A DNA stretch of 64,000 bases from Puccinia triticina (taxonomy: Eukaryota; Basidiomycota; Pucciniomycetes; Pucciniales; Pucciniaceae), in NCBI RefSeq assembly GCF_026914185.1, contig NC_070571.1:682001-746000 (forward strand), written 5' to 3'. The position numbers and the translations under genes were made by a program. Position 1 is the stretch's first letter. Every line of letters begins with the position of its first letter. The notes under the pieces were generated by a model. The model saw only the letters and a list, made by a program, of their open reading frames with translations. It did not search any database and was not told where the DNA came from. Positions 9,454 to 21,345 of the stretch are shown in pieces.

Positions 9454-9784
9454 TGTGAGCCCCGCTCCCCCTGGTCTCACAAGAACAGTTCACAAGCCCT
9501 GTCACAGTATTACATAAGCTACAGAGTATTTAGTCTGTTCCCTTCCACACCTTCCTAGTCCGGTAGAGAGTTTCCCTCTCTCCGGTCTAGGTAAGCCATT
9601 CCACCTATTTCCCTTTCTTATCCCCCTTTCTAGTTGTACTTACAGAGAGAGTTTCCCTCTCTCCGGTCTAGTTACCTGCAATATAGTCCCCCCACGATGG
9701 TACTAGAACGTTCTCTGGATCTTTGCCTTGTCCCTTGCGCCCCTCGACGACAATCAGTGAAGACCCCTATTTAGGAGTCTTAGA
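9454..9784 (+). repeat. 5' LTR of element E
   Basis: 331 bp. Contains two copies of GAGAGTTTCCCTCTCTCCGG (about 9563 and 9645). The last five bases are TTAGA where the other LTR has TTACA. Confidence 0.9.
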
Positions 9785-9807
9785 CTTTTTTTTTTTCTAG
9801 TTCCATC
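9696..9807 (+). promoter_or_regulatory. Candidate self-priming pair of element E
   Basis: LTR sequence GATGGTACTAGA (9696-9707) is complementary at 11 of 12 positions to TCTAGTTCCATC (9796-9807), just after the LTR and a T-run. Tf1/sushi-type elements prime reverse transcription by folding the 5' end of their RNA onto a PBS in this position. If so, transcription should start near 9696. Element F has a matching pair with compensatory changes. Confidence 0.55.
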
Positions 9808-11902
9808 AATCATTGGCTCGCCTTCATTGGCTCCCAGCCTCGACCTCTGGAATTTTTTTTTCCCTTCCTTCTGATCTTCTCCACGACCTTCTTTGGTTGC
9901 GCTCGCTCGCCGCGGCGCCCTTCTGTCTTGAGGAGCCGACCTGAACGGCCCCTCTCCTGTTCTGAACTCCCTGTCGACTGTTTTCTTTGATCGAACGGCC
10001 CCCACCTCCCTCTTCTTTTCATGGCCTCGAGTGTCTCAGCGCCCGCGCTCTTTGACTCCTAGAAGGAACGGACTACCGTTCGACTGGATGATGGCCGGCA
10101 GTGTCAGCTTACTGCTCAACAACGACCAAGCCTGCCTTGCCGCCGCCTCCCCATCGCCTCCTTCAACGACTCACTGCCGCGATCCATCCGCCATCTCGTT
10201 GTCCTGACCGGGCCGATCTGCTCCTTCAAAGCGCTCGCCGTACCCCCTACCCGTCCCGTCCAAGCCCCCGGAAGTACCCAAGCTTGTCTTGCCTCAAAAC
10301 GCTCCCCTAGCCTTCCGATCGCTTACATGCCCCGTCAACGTTTTTTGACCCGCGGACGGCTTCCTTGACTACCAACAACTGCCTAAGCCCTGCTCCCTCT
10401 GAAGATTCAAAGCGGGGATCATCTCAACCAGCTGGTTGCCCCTCTCAGACAGTGTCAAGCACCCTGGGTCTCCTCAGGCCATTCTGCCCGGCTCGGCCCG
10501 CCCTCGCTTCCTAACTGCCCAGCAAAACTCCTACCCTGCCCTTTCAATCTCTTCCTGGATGTACTCGGACGTCCAAGCTTTCTGACCACACGAGTGGCGA
10601 CATCCTTTCATCCCCGACAACATCCTTGGCCTTACGACGACTTCATTGTCCTGCCGACAACGTCCCTGGACTGCAGATGACTGCCATGCCCTGCTGCCGT
10701 GGCTTGATCCTCAACCTCCTCCTACATCCGCGACTCTCCGCTACTCCCCCGACTCTCCAACGAATCCCTCAAATCTCCGACGACCCCCTAGACTCCCCGC
10801 CGCGCTCACTTGACTACCAAGCTCCACCTTCCTTGGTGGGGTCAATGGGGTCCCACTGAGGAAGGGTGACCTTTCCCGAAATCCAACACCCTCTTAAGCC
10901 CTGGAACTCGGACGACTGACCACGCAGACCACTCGACCTCAAGCTCATTGCCCCATTGATCTCTTGTCTCACCCTCCCTGTACTCAGCCTGGCCGGACCT
11001 TCATTGGTCTTTGGTCACCATCTATGTACCACCTCCTCGTAACCTCCCTCGCGATAGCTTCCGACGAGCCTTCTTCCCAACCGACAAGCTCTCTGCCCAG
11101 CCGACGACTACCTGGCCCATCGCCGCCGGCAACGCCAGCGCCCTCTTCAGCCCCGACGACCTCCTTGCCTCTCCGACAACTCCCTGACATTCCCCTGACT
11201 CCCTGACATTCCCCGGATTGTTTTTTCCAGTAACAAGACATCCACCGACCCTCCCTCTTCCTTGCTCCTTCCCTTCCCTGCCTCCGCCTACTCCTGACCT
11301 GACCCTTACCCTGAACCCAAATCTGACGTCTGACCTATCTGAATCTGAATCTGATCTATCTGAACCCGACCAATCTGAATCTGAACCTGACCTACCTCAA
11401 CCAAAATCTGCCCTGCCATCATCTGGCTTCACCAACCTGACTTCCCTGGCCTGCTCTGTCTGTCCCTCCCTGCCCGTACCCTCCTGCCTGACCTGCCGCG
11501 CCCCGCCCCGCCGTCTGGATCCTCTGCCACACGTGATTTCTCCTCCAGTCACGCCTCCAGAAACTCAACCTTATCTCTCAGAATCTTTCATATTGACTGC
11601 CTCCACCCGCCATTGTACAACCGAATTCACCAGAAGATCTCCTAAGGAATGGATAAAGGGTCTCCTGGTTGATTGATGTGGATAATGGACAAGCGGGGTG
11701 GAATTGAAGAAAATGGAATGATTTTATGGAGATACATAGAGTTTTGGACAAATGGCCCTCTTCTGGAACGCAAATAATCTATGCAAGGTTTCCTTTTCCC
11801 TCCTGCCTTCCATCTTCTCCCTGCCCCTTCCCGCTCCTTTGCTTTTTCTTTTTGATCCCTCTCTGCTCTCACCTTTTCCTTTTCTTTTATAGGAGGGGAG
11901 AA

Positions 11903-12233
11903 TGTGAGCCCCGCTCCCCCTGGTCTCACAAGAACAGTTCACAAGCCCTGTCACAGTATTACATAAGCTACAGAGTATTTAGTCTGTTCCCTTCCACACC
12001 TTCCTAGTCCGGTAGAGAGTTTCCCTCTCTCCGGTCTAGGTAAGCCATTCCACCTATTTCCCTTTCTTATCCCCCTTTCTAGTTGTACTTACAGAGAGAG
12101 TTTCCCTCTCTCCGGTCTAGTTACCTGCAATATAGTCCCCCCACGATGGTACTAGAACGTTCTCTGGATCTTTGCCTCGTCCCTTGCGCCCCTCAACGAC
12201 AATCAGTGAAGACCCCTATTTAGGAGTCTTACA
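11903..12233 (+). repeat. 3' LTR of element E
   Basis: 331 bp, TGTGAG to TTACA, preceded by the polypurine tract at about 11889-11902 and followed by the TSD CGGTA. Confidence 0.9.
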
Positions 12234-12432
12234 CGGTATGGCAAGGGACTGGTTAGCTTTGGCATATCAACCGGTTTGGTTGCTTTGGTTTCAGGAATGC
12301 ACGGGTTTGTTGTACTTACAAATGGGTGAATGGCTGAGTGATGCTGATGATGAGAGATTTGGGTTGCCAGTCTCCAAGTTGGGAAGTACAGGGGCTGTAC
12401 CCGGGCCATTCGGGCCAGGTCCCAAATCCTGA

Positions 12433-13641
12433 CACAAGTGGCCGGTTGCATCGTTTGATGTGAAGACGGCTTTTCTTCACAGTGATATTGATGAGGACGT
12501 CTGGGTCGTGCCGCTGCCCGGATACCCTGTGCCGCCGGGTAAGGTGTGGAAACTGAAGAAAGCTCTGTACGGAACGAAGCAGGCGGGGCGCTGCTGGTGG
12601 TTGCATTTGAAGGCGTCACTGGAGAAGATCGGTTTCGAGGCCAATCCGCAGGACTTGAGCACCTACACCTACAAGGAAGGAGTGAGCACGGCGTTTCTGT
12701 GGATCCATGTGGACGATGGTCTGCTGGTGGCGAGTTCAAATGAATTGATGGTGCGCCTAAAAGCTGGATTGTTGGAAGCGCTCACGTTGAAGTGGGATGA
12801 AACATTGTCTTCACTAGTTGGGATTCAAATTCGGCAAACTGAGAAGGGCTATTGGCTTCAGCAACCTTCTCTCATTTGGAAGCTGTTAGAAATGGACGGG
12901 TCGGCATTCACATCTGCGGTTCCTTTGCAAGATAGTAATCTACAGTCCAATTCCTCGACAAGCCCTGATGTGCGGTACTTGTCTTACATTGGTATCCTAT
13001 TGTACATCGCGCAAGGGACCAGGCCGGATATATCCTATGTGACTCATTACTTGGCCCATTTTTCTCTGGGGACGGATGAGAGTCACTGGGTGGCTCTGAA
13101 GAGGCTCGTGGTGTATGTCAGGACAACGGAACATTTTGAACTTTGTGTGGAACCTGAAGAGATGGAGAAGCCATTGAAAACATATTTCGATGCAAGTTGG
13201 ATGGGCGAAGGAGCGCGTTTGCACCACGGGTTTATCACAACTCTCTGGTCAGTGCCACTTGCATGGAACGCGAAGAGGCAAGCGGTTGTGGCGAAGTCAA
13301 CCTGTCAAGCTGAATATATCGCGTTGTCAATGGCATGCGACGAGGCCATCTGGATGGCTGGGATTGTGGCGCCATTGGTGGGAAAGTTGACACCGGGACT
13401 TTTCTGCGACAACAAAGCCGCTGTGAAGATCGCTTCGAACACCGCGAGCATGAAGAGAACAAAAAACATTGATCGAGAATTCCACGTCACTAACGAGCAT
13501 CTACGGAAGGGTGCCATCAGTCTTCAGTGGGTGGCGGGTTCTGATCAACTGGCCGACTGCGTCACAAAGGCACTGGGGGGTAATTTGGTGGAGAAATTCA
13601 ATGGTGCAATTTTTGGGGAACAAAGGTGGTCAAGTGAGTGA
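12433..13641 (+). pseudogene. 5'-truncated Ty1/Copia pol (RT and RNase H)
   Basis: Homology begins abruptly after a stop at 12430-12432 with KWPVASFDVKTAFLHSDIDE. It continues through reverse transcriptase (LYGTKQAGRCWW, then WIHVDDGLL with the catalytic DD) and RNase H (STCQAEYIALSMACDEA, FCDNKAAVKIA, DQLADCVTKALGG) to a stop at 13641. Gag, protease, integrase and the start of RT are missing. No flanking LTRs were found. The sequence is close to the pol of element D3 in this window. The reading frame that remains has no internal stop. An intron-like unit of the kind seen in the Gypsy elements begins at its last codons (13634). Confidence 0.85.
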
Positions 13642-13741
13642 CTTTCCCTTGACTATGCACCGGGTGGGTTGCACTGGAGTCGCAGTTCACCCTGCCACTC
13701 CAGTGAGCATTTGGGACGCCTTTCTTTCTGCGACTTCACAG
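13634..13741 (+). other. Recurrent intron-like unit, copy 8 (108 nt), in a Copia element
   Basis: GTGAGTGACT at 13634, CTATGCACCGGG, GCCACTCCAGTGAGC, a pyrimidine tract and CTTCACAG at 13741. It overlaps the last codons of the truncated Copia pol. This is the only copy found outside the Gypsy elements and the only one with GTGAGT instead of GTAAGT. Confidence 0.55.
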
Positions 13742-14161
13742 GCTCTTGTGGCAACAAGACAGAGCAACCAAAGGCGGAGGCGTGGTTGTTCATTGGCTCT
13801 CCATCATCCACTGTATTTCTTCATGTTACTAGGGAAATGGCGGCTGCGCCGCGGGACCGCAACCCCAGGGGTCGGCTGTTTAAATGATCTAGAGGCGGCT
13901 GGCTGGTGGATCGGGCGCACAGTGAAGCAGCGGAACTGAGGGCTTAATTTAAGCCCCCTGAACGTCAATGCACTCTGGACTTATTATGGTATTTGCCACA
14001 CTAACAGGAACATGGTTATGTGAAATGGCCGGGTGCTCCGAATGATTTACTTTAGGTACTGAGGCGGAAAAAAAATAAAGGAAGCTGTGAAACACAATGA
14101 GAAAATGGCAATGTGGTACTCGGTGCAGGTCTACACCCTACAACTGCATCATGGCCAAATT
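13742..14161. other. 3' flank of truncated Copia, no gene
   Basis: G/C-rich to about 13960, then AT-richer. No LTR or coding signal recognised. Confidence 0.4.
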
Positions 14162-15505
14162 CTAATGCTCTACAACCATGTCTTCTAACACATTGGATTC
14201 TTTGTCTTGGGTTGCATGTTGGGCGCGTTTTGTATATTTGCGCTTCTTGCGGGGTGTCTCCAGGAGATTGGAGTTGGCAGGAAGCGGTGAGTTCCGTGGT
14301 ACCCAATCTTCTGAGGATTTATCTTGTTGATTTTTGAGGATTGCTTTGGGGGGTGGTGACTTGAGAGGCGGGTCAGGCTCTGTGTCGCTCTCGAAATAAA
14401 TCCTGTGTGAAGTTATCAAGGGTTTCTTTTGAAACAAAGTGTCCACAGTTGCGCGGTAAGTCCAAGTTAAGTGTGGAGACTTACTGCACGGGCCAACGAC
14501 TCTTGCGTGGCAATGTCGCAGTGTTGGCGGTGTTAATACCAGAAGAGGCGACAGTCCCGGTGGAAATGGACATAGATAACGCCTGCAGGCCGAGAGTCAG
14601 GAGGAGATGTGTTAGGTTGACGAACGGACAGTACATACATTGACTTGTAACATGCGTTCTTCGACACTGTACCCGGCGATATAACCAGAAATGAGGACTT
14701 CACGCCCAACTTGGAACAGACCAAATTTTTTTCCGAGGTTGCGGTTTCCAGCGACTTTATATTGTACAGTAAATCTGACAGAATTCTGGGTCTACGTGGG
14801 CCAGAGGATGAGGCCAAAGGTGAAAAAATGAGCACACGGGAGAAATATGTACGCAATAATGCGACATACTTGGACATTGTAGTCCGTGTGATGAATCTTA
14901 ACCAGCAGGTTATTGAATTGTGATGTAGCTGAAGAGTCATCTTTCTCCTCTACTTGAGAGAAAATCCGTAGCATCCAGCCTTTTTGGCTAATGATACCGG
15001 GGAAACCTTTGGAGTCGGCAATCGGGAACGTCAAGTCCTGTTCAAAGTAAAACACAGGAGGAATTTTTGCTTTGAGCGCTATTAATCTTCCTGAAAGGAA
15101 ATATATTTTATCTTGAATGAGGGAGGTGGCAACTGAGCCATAGCCTTGGAGTTGGAGGTTTATTTTCATGTTAACATTGTCATTGGTATTAGAGTCGATG
15201 AATGCTAATGTGGATTCAAACTCATAAGTAGAACCAGGAGTGATGGAGGGCAGAAGCTGAATGTATAGTTTTTGGAGGTGAGAGCATTGAAATAAGTTAA
15301 TAAAATGAATGTAACATTAGACAATAATTAACTGCATGAAACTCACGGCTTTGGAGATGTTGAATGGGGCACGGCAAAGAAGGGATGGCTTTGGCGACGT
15401 AAGGACAATGCAACTGGCGCCAAGACAGGGGAGTGAGACAATTTTTTTTGAATGGGGAGCAGAGAGATGAAGAGGAATTGACAAACGGGTGTTGTGGCTT
15501 GGCAA
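14162..15505 (-). CDS. Five-exon gene, unknown function
   Basis: Exons: 15505-15347 (5' end uncertain), 15256-14870, 14791-14639, 14582-14485 and 14402-14162. Introns of 90, 78, 56 and 82 nt start GTGAGT, GTATGT, GTATGT and GTAAGT and end CAG or TAG. All joins keep frame, giving about 345 codons, which is strong evidence of a real gene. I find no ATG in frame in the first segment, so an earlier exon or another start is likely. Exons 2-3 form a compact beta-rich region (KIYFLSGRLIALKAK, PVFYFEQDLTFPIADSKG, VKIHHTDYNVQ, RFTVQYKVAGNRNLGKKFG, QVGREVLISGYIAGYS). The C-terminus is polar with a basic patch (PRKKRKYTKRAQ), perhaps a nuclear localisation signal. I do not recognise the family. It may be a host gene or transposon cargo. 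Confidence 0.7.
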
Positions 15506-16582
15506 CGGTGTACTTAAATAGCAAAGGATTTAAGGTGCGCGGAGCCAGAACCAGTGTCGCGAATCGGAGATGATTGACTGTCTTCAAGTCCGGGTGTGCA
15601 GTGACTACGCAAATGTAAACTGAGAGCCAGCAGACCGGATAGCTGAGCCGGAAACGGAAGTTACAGGTAATATGGCGTACCGGGATTATGTTGCGGTTGT
15701 TTATGGAATAGAAGATGTCATGGTATCACTACATCAGATTGGGGCCCGGTATACGGCAAATATGCGCAAAAGGACATACCTTCCTTCTGATAGGATGTCC
15801 AAGTTGAACAGGAACTCCAATACGGTTACCCGCTGAAGGGAATGGAGCAAGCGACGTCCATTATTGGCAATTAAAATAGGGCATATGCATTGTTAGTTAT
15901 GTCTGGGGCATGTTAAGGACGGACTATATTCCTGATGTGGAATTTACATCTTGAGTGTTTGTATATCCCAATGTGGAATTTACTTTGTCTTGGGCAATGT
16001 CATGTGGAAATGCACCTAAGTGCTATCAGGAATTGGGTATTTGACTATGCTTCCGATGTGCAATTTACTTTGTCTTGAGCAATTGCAAGTTTGCAAGTGG
16101 AAATGCACCCATGTGCTGTCGGAAAAACAGGCCGGGTTTGGAATTGGATAGTATTGTTGTTGGTTAAGAATTGCAGTTTGGTGACGGGAGGTGGGAACAA
16201 AAGATGTGTTAGATATAAATATGGGGCAGGACCACACCCGGGTTGTTGGACCACGGAGCTTGGGAGGTATTGATTGGCTTTGCCGTTATTGTCATCCTCC
16301 CAGAAGCATCCTTTATCAAAAATCAGTAGTTACAACGGCACCTCATTATTATTCTGCAACCCTTACATGGGGAAATGCTGCGCGGAAAAATGAGATGCTG
16401 ACTTAATTATTGATTTTTAATGATTAATTTTTTTCTTTGCTTTGTGATCTTTTATATTGTTGTTGTTTGTTATTTCTGTTTTTTTTCTGGTTCTGTGTCT
16501 TTTATTTGTTTAATCTCTCTAGTCCCATATAAATTTGGTCTCGTGTCTTTGTTTTATTTCTCTCTATTGGATTCCTGTCTTC
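15506..16582. other. Intergenic with a diverged tandem duplication
   Basis: No gene recognised. 15970-16027 and 16056-16121 are related repeats (GTGGAATTTACTTTGTCTTG versus GTGCAATTTACTTTGTCTTG, each followed by GTGGAAATGCACC and GTGCT.TC). 16400-16560 is T-rich. Confidence 0.5.
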
Positions 16583-17455
16583 CACCAGGAAAAAAAAGTA
16601 GTCACTTGATGGCAAGTGACATGACACAGCTTTGGTTTCAGCTCCAACACTGCTCCAATGCTGCTCCTCTCCACCAGCACATCTAGGGCTCACATGATAG
16701 GTGTCAGGATCAAAACACTCAATGTGAAAAAACCAGATGATACTCAGCTTTGGCCCTGGCCCAGCTGATGCTCAGCTTTTACCCTGGCTCAGCTGATGCT
16801 CAGTTTCTCCCCTGGCCCAGCTGATACTCAGCTTTGGAACTGGGCACCTGATGATCATCTTTGGCCCTGGCACAGCTGATGCTCAGCCTTGTCCATGGCT
16901 CAGCTGATGCTCAGCTTTGGCCCTAGCCTAGCTGATTTTCAGCTCTGGTCCTGTCCAAGCTGATTCCCATCGTTTTCCCTGGCCTGGCTCAGCTGGTGCT
17001 CAGCAAGCTGAGCATCAGCTGGCCAGCTGGCCCAGGACTGGGCCAAAGCTGAGCATCAGCTGGGACAGGACTAGGAGACCGCTAAGCAAAGACTGGTACA
17101 AAGCTGAGCATCAGCTGCGCCAGGACTAGTACAAAGCTGAGCATCACCTGGGCAAGGAATGGTCAAACGGCTTTTTTCCAATTCTGAGAGTGAGCTGCGT
17201 GAAAAAGCTGAGTATGAGCTGGGCAGAAAAGCTGAGTATGAGCTGGGTACCAAAGCTGAGTATCAGCTGGAAAGAACTGAGGATCAGTTGGGCTCATCAA
17301 AAACTGAACAGGACCTCCTTGGTAAATTTTGGAAGTTGAGGAGATGGTTGGGAGATTGGGGTAGATAGTGGATAGATATTGGATAGATGGTGGGTAGCTG
17401 GCTGGAGCTGGTGTAATGTCACTTGTCATCAACTGACTATTTTATTTTCCTGGTG
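16583..17455. mobile_element. MITE 1 with palindromic AGCTGATGCTCAGCT arrays
   Basis: Terminal inverted repeats: CACCAGGAAAAAAAAGTAGT at 16583 and the reverse complement CACCAGGAAAATAAAATAGT ending at 17455. A further palindrome, GTCACTTGATGGCAAGTGAC, lies at the left end and GTCACTTG/CAACTGAC-like sequence at the right. Three bases (TTC) are repeated on both sides. The interior (about 16738-17300) is a loose 28-32-bp tandem array of CCCAGCTGATGCTCAGCTTTGG. It flips orientation near 17000 to CCAAAGCTGAGCATCAGC, so the whole element can fold as a long hairpin. Each unit is itself an inverted repeat (AGCTGA-TGC-TCAGCT). No coding capacity. A second copy is split around element F. Confidence 0.8.
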
Positions 17456-17612
17456 TTCTCTCATTTTCTTTTTCTACTGTTTCTTTTCCACTCTGGGTCA
17501 GGTTGTTTGTTGTGGGGGGGAATGTAGGGGTTTACACAACAAGTCATGTATATAGTTACGAGTTGTAGGGGGATTTGACCCCCGGGGGAATTTGAAATCT
17601 TGACTCTTTACC

Positions 17613-17750
17613 AATAGCACTGTTCACGTAAGAAATCTATGACCATGTGAGAGATATACATCAGCATACTTTCCCAGCCAAATTGGCTGGCACAATGGGA
17701 TAAACTTTATTTCAATCTTGCTGATGTTTAGCTTACGTGAAGAGTGCTAA
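17613..17750. repeat. Small inverted-repeat element
   Basis: AATAGCACTGTTCACGTAAG at 17613-17632 is repeated in inverted form as CTTACGTGAAGAGTGCTAAT at 17731-17750, with one mismatch group. The 138-bp element has no coding capacity and lies at the 3' edge of the CMC transposase remnant. MITE-like; family unknown. Confidence 0.55.
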
Positions 17751-20595
17751 TATCTCCCTCTATATAGATCCCGTTGATGTCTGTTCATGAATGGGAAGAA
17801 CACAAATGGGGCCGCTTGGATGACTATCTTCATGTGTTTTCCAATGAAACTCTTGTAGTGATTAACCATGAATATTGCTCTTAATGATGGGATATTGAGT
17901 GAATCTCTGTTGAATGATTGCCAATTGGCCTCCACTCTCCTTTTTTCCCCCTCAGTGAGGCCATCCATGAAGTCACGCAGGAGGTATCAGATGACTCCAA
18001 GCTGCAAGACATGTAATATTTCTACTGGGGTATCCTTGCACCCATCAAAACCTTTTCAGAAAGGGTTTGGATATCAGTGTAAAATAATTATACACTCTGG
18101 AATAAAATCATTTAATTGGGAGGGCTGACCTCTCAGAGTGTAGAATCGATTGAACAGCCGATGTGATTCTGTTTTTTCAGTGGCCTCTATTGACTCCCTC
18201 AGTCCTGCCTTGCTCCGCTGATGATACCGCTCAACAAATTCCAAATTTATGTTGTCTTTAAGCCCATTTTCCTTAGTTTTGTTATCATACTCTGTCTTGG
18301 CCTCAGTTTTGGATTCTGTCCAAAATCTGTGCATTTTTGATATTGTGTCTTCCCACTGTCTTGGTGGGTGGGGCTTGAATATCATTACTTGTTTGGTCAG
18401 ATTTACTGATGAAACACGTTCAATAAAAGTGGCACTTACCACATTTCCTCCTGTGTTTAATCCAAAAAAATCCTTAACGTAACTGACCAATGATTTATCT
18501 GCCTTCTTAGCAACAGAGAGTTGACACATGCGGCATGGGCTGTTGGCATTTGCCGGCATTCGTGTGCTGGTCATCTTAGCATGCATGGGTGAGTCCCCCA
18601 GGGCCACTAAGACTAGTGACATTATGAGAACTTTCTGATTGAGTACGCTATCATAAGCAAAATGACCATTGATGCTCATATCACTAAATGAAATCATGCA
18701 CAAACCCATCAGGTTAGAGGTGGTAAACTGAATATCATTTAAAAACCAATGCCAACTTACTTAATTTCCTCTATGATGGGATCTGCCAACTCTAAGCAAC
18801 TTGCCACATTGGAGGTTGACACAAAATGGCAATTGTATTCCTGATTTGACCAGTGTGGATGAAGCCCAGATAAAGTGAAATAGTATGATATATGCTTGTT
18901 CCATTGTTTTGAAGAATTACCAGATGTGTCATCTGCATAGAGAGTGATTGGAACATGTCGGATGATGCAGCCCTCAGCTTTTTTCCTCCAAGGGTTTGGT
19001 AGCTCAATTTGGTTGATTATATTACGGTTAATATCTTCTTCTATTGGAATCAATTGGGTCAGCTTTGAACTTAATGTCTGAGATAGGGATCAATATACTT
19101 GCCATATATGATTCCACCACATTCTTCATGCATATAAATCTGATTTTCCATGAGAATTTCTGAGTACATCTCTTGAAATTCCATTATATCAACTGCCCGT
19201 TGGTTGGCAATGTTAGCAAAACTGATTTCCGCGGGCATAATGAGGTCAAATCCTTTGCCTGATTCATTGGGCCTGAATTCAGGATTACAGCATTTGGCAT
19301 AAAGCTTCCCTTTAGATTTGTAAAAAAATGTTGGGATCACCACTTCACCAGATATCAACCTTGTGGGTTCATATATGTAGTAATGCCTTTTTTTGATGTA
19401 CACCATCTGCACCTGCACCTCCCGGGGTAGATCTTCCCTCCACTTGAAGCTCTGGCAAAGACTGTCAATTGGGTCCCCACATGGATCATGAGGATAGTAC
19501 TCCATATGGTTGGTTACATATTTGTTGAGCAATTCCTAAAAGTATTCAAACAAGGTGTCAGATCAAAATCCAACAATCATAATAAATTGATAATCACAAA
19601 CATTAGCCAAGATGCCTTTCACACTAATGTTGAATATCTTGTTATCTAATACACTGATAGATTCCGCCAGGAAAAATCAATTGTCACCAGACATCAGGTG
19701 ACATCAAGCAACAATGACTGTCACTTTGTTCCAGCTCTGGTGCTACCACAACTAGGCTACAATGGCCCCTTTGTTTCCTACAGGGGCTGTCTATGCGGCC
19801 AACTGTGCAGCTGGTGGGTAGCTCAGTGGACTTAGGCTGATGTCACCTGTAGTCTAGTGACAGTTTATTCTTCCTGGAATTCATTATTGATAAAATTCAG
19901 AGATGTTCTCAGTCTTTCTCTTGTCCTCCAAGCAGCATCCCAATATGGCAAGACCAATTTTTTTGTTTTAAGTACAGCCCTGAGGTGGATGTACGCCACA
20001 CGTGAAAGAAGATGGTGCAAGAATCCCAGAACAAGACAAGCCATGAACTCCCGAGAATTCACCATGAGTCAATACACGCATGAGCATCAATATCCACAAT
20101 GGTAAATTATAGTCATAATATTACCTCTTGTTTCCAGAAAGGGGTCCAATCATCTTGTGTATTGTTAACTGAAGGAGGATTATTTTGTGATTCCAAATTA
20201 AGTGACTCCATTGGATCTCCAAATATATCCCAGGCAAAAAATTCATCTGAGTGGTCTGAGGGAGGTGCATGAACACCAGAAGAATCTGAGGCAAAACCCA
20301 CATCATCATCCTCATGGATAACAAAAGACTTGTTCAACAGTGGTTCTTGCATATCAGTGTCAAAGGTATCTTGAGTGTGATCCCATTCCATATATGAAGG
20401 CCCATGTTGTACAACTGGTTGTGGAAATTGTGCTGAATGGCGATTGACTGCATTCAAGTGAGCAGCTGATCTCAAGTGCTCTGTTACGTGATCCATTGTC
20501 CGGCCATGACAGTAGACGCATTGGTACCTTGAGTTTCCAAGAGCATCTACAAATCGTGTGAATCCTGTATGATAGAAATTACAAATCAGCATCAA
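17747..20595 (-). pseudogene. CMC-type (Plavaka-like) DDE transposase, decayed, multi-exon
   Basis: Read right to left. Exon 20595-20113 has a C2H2-like zinc finger (CVYCHGRTMDHVTEHLRSAAH) and an acidic stretch. An intron from GTAATA to TTTTAG carries MITE 3. Exon 19533 to about 19071 follows, then a one-base frame break near 19080. The segment to 18757 has PITLYADDTSGNSSKQWNKH and CHFVSTSNVA. An intron from GTAAGT to TTTAG joins in frame to the segment ending 18074 (LNQKVLIMSLVLVALGDSPM, PCRMCQLSV). The last piece, at 17968-17747, has HYKSFIGKHMKIVIQAAPFV. At 17987-17989 a TGA interrupts the last piece, plausibly from CGA. The C-terminal end is missing. The DDTSGN-S-KQWNKH block is typical of large basidiomycete CMC/Plavaka-like transposases; assignment is from memory of the family. 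Confidence 0.65.
19675..19879. mobile_element. MITE 3, about 205 bp, inside a transposase intron
   Basis: Ends CCAGGAAAAATCAATTGTCA and, reversed from the right end, CCAGGAAGAATAAACTGTCA. Subterminal GTCACC...GGTGACATCA motifs occur at both ends. Same terminal design as MITE 1 and 2 (CCAGGAAAA, GTCAC palindrome), so same superfamily. TTC flanks both sides. It lies wholly within the 578-nt first intron of the CMC transposase. Confidence 0.7.
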
Positions 20596-21345
20596 CCCCC
20601 CCGCTCCCTGCCCAAATGGGAATCAAGGCAGACCTGGTATTTCTGCCATTTATGACAGTCACAGACACAGAATGAACCCAATTAAATTGCCAAATCAGAA
20701 GGTGCCAAAATAATTTTTGTGATGTGTAAAGGTTCTTCCACTTGGCTTTTGGAATGTTCCACTATTTGTTGGAATGAATCAGCTTCTTGGCCTTGGTATC
20801 CAACTCACAGAAAATGATAAAACCCAGTCAATTGTACTTCAGGTTTAAGAAAATATGAGGCGAAACTAAAGGTGGTATTTCAGTAAGGTAGAGAGGAAGA
20901 AAACAGGAAAGAAATGGAGAAGAACTGAAATAGAGAAGTACCTAAAGGACCGCGTGGTTGAGCACAAGATAACACAGGAGACAAGCCAGAAAACAAAACA
21001 AACAAACAAACAAGGACAAGAGACTGAAGAATAAAGAGTCAGTAAGGATGAAACAAGTAACAGTCAAGAAGAACAAAGGAAAGAGAGGAAAGAAAGGAGT
21101 TACCACCACTCTTGATCCAAGACGCAGGTGACCTCGTGACAACGACAATTGGGACTTGTGTATGGAGTCGCTATTGTGCGCTGGTGTGTATTGGACGCTG
21201 GTGGTTCCGGACGAGATGAGGAGAGTTCAGGGATGGCCAAGTTCATCCAAGGTAACAAGACTCCGCAGTGTGCTCTGAGCTGCGGAGGCAACAGGCCCGC
21301 TCTCTCTCTTCTGGTTACAGTCAAAATTCTGACACTCCCACATGC
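20596..21345. other. Non-coding; includes start of a Copia 3' LTR (minus)
   Basis: On the minus strand, TGTCAGAATTTTGACTG begins at 21334 just after a purine-rich GAGCATGTGGGAG tract. This fits the 3' LTR of the Copia element at 21346-24198. The other LTR end could not be fixed because no second copy is present. 20880-21110 is A-rich. No gene seen. Confidence 0.45.

Larger units (their letters stand above)
9454..12233 (+). mobile_element. Element E: non-coding LTR retrotransposon (LARD/TRIM-like)
   Basis: 331-bp LTRs at 9454-9784 and 11903-12233 start TGTGAGCCCCGC and end TTACA (TTAGA in the first). The TSD is CGGTA at 9449-9453 and 12234-12238. I see about three differences between the LTRs. 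A clear polypurine tract, ATAGGAGGGGAGAA, precedes the 3' LTR. The 2.1-kb interior is C/T-rich and has no gag or pol. A 152-codon open frame at 11218-11676 is low-complexity (repeated SESD/SEPD from TCTGAATC repeats near 11330-11400) and is probably not a gene. The LTR design, polypurine tract and leader resemble element F, which suggests a shared family and helper. Confidence 0.88.

Noticed and set aside
11218..11676. 152-codon open frame in element E
   Set aside because: Low complexity (SESD/P-rich), no Gag motifs, no homologous frame in element F.
16738..17300. CRISPR-like array
   Set aside because: Units are degenerate, spacing is irregular and orientation flips in the middle. The context is a eukaryotic MITE.
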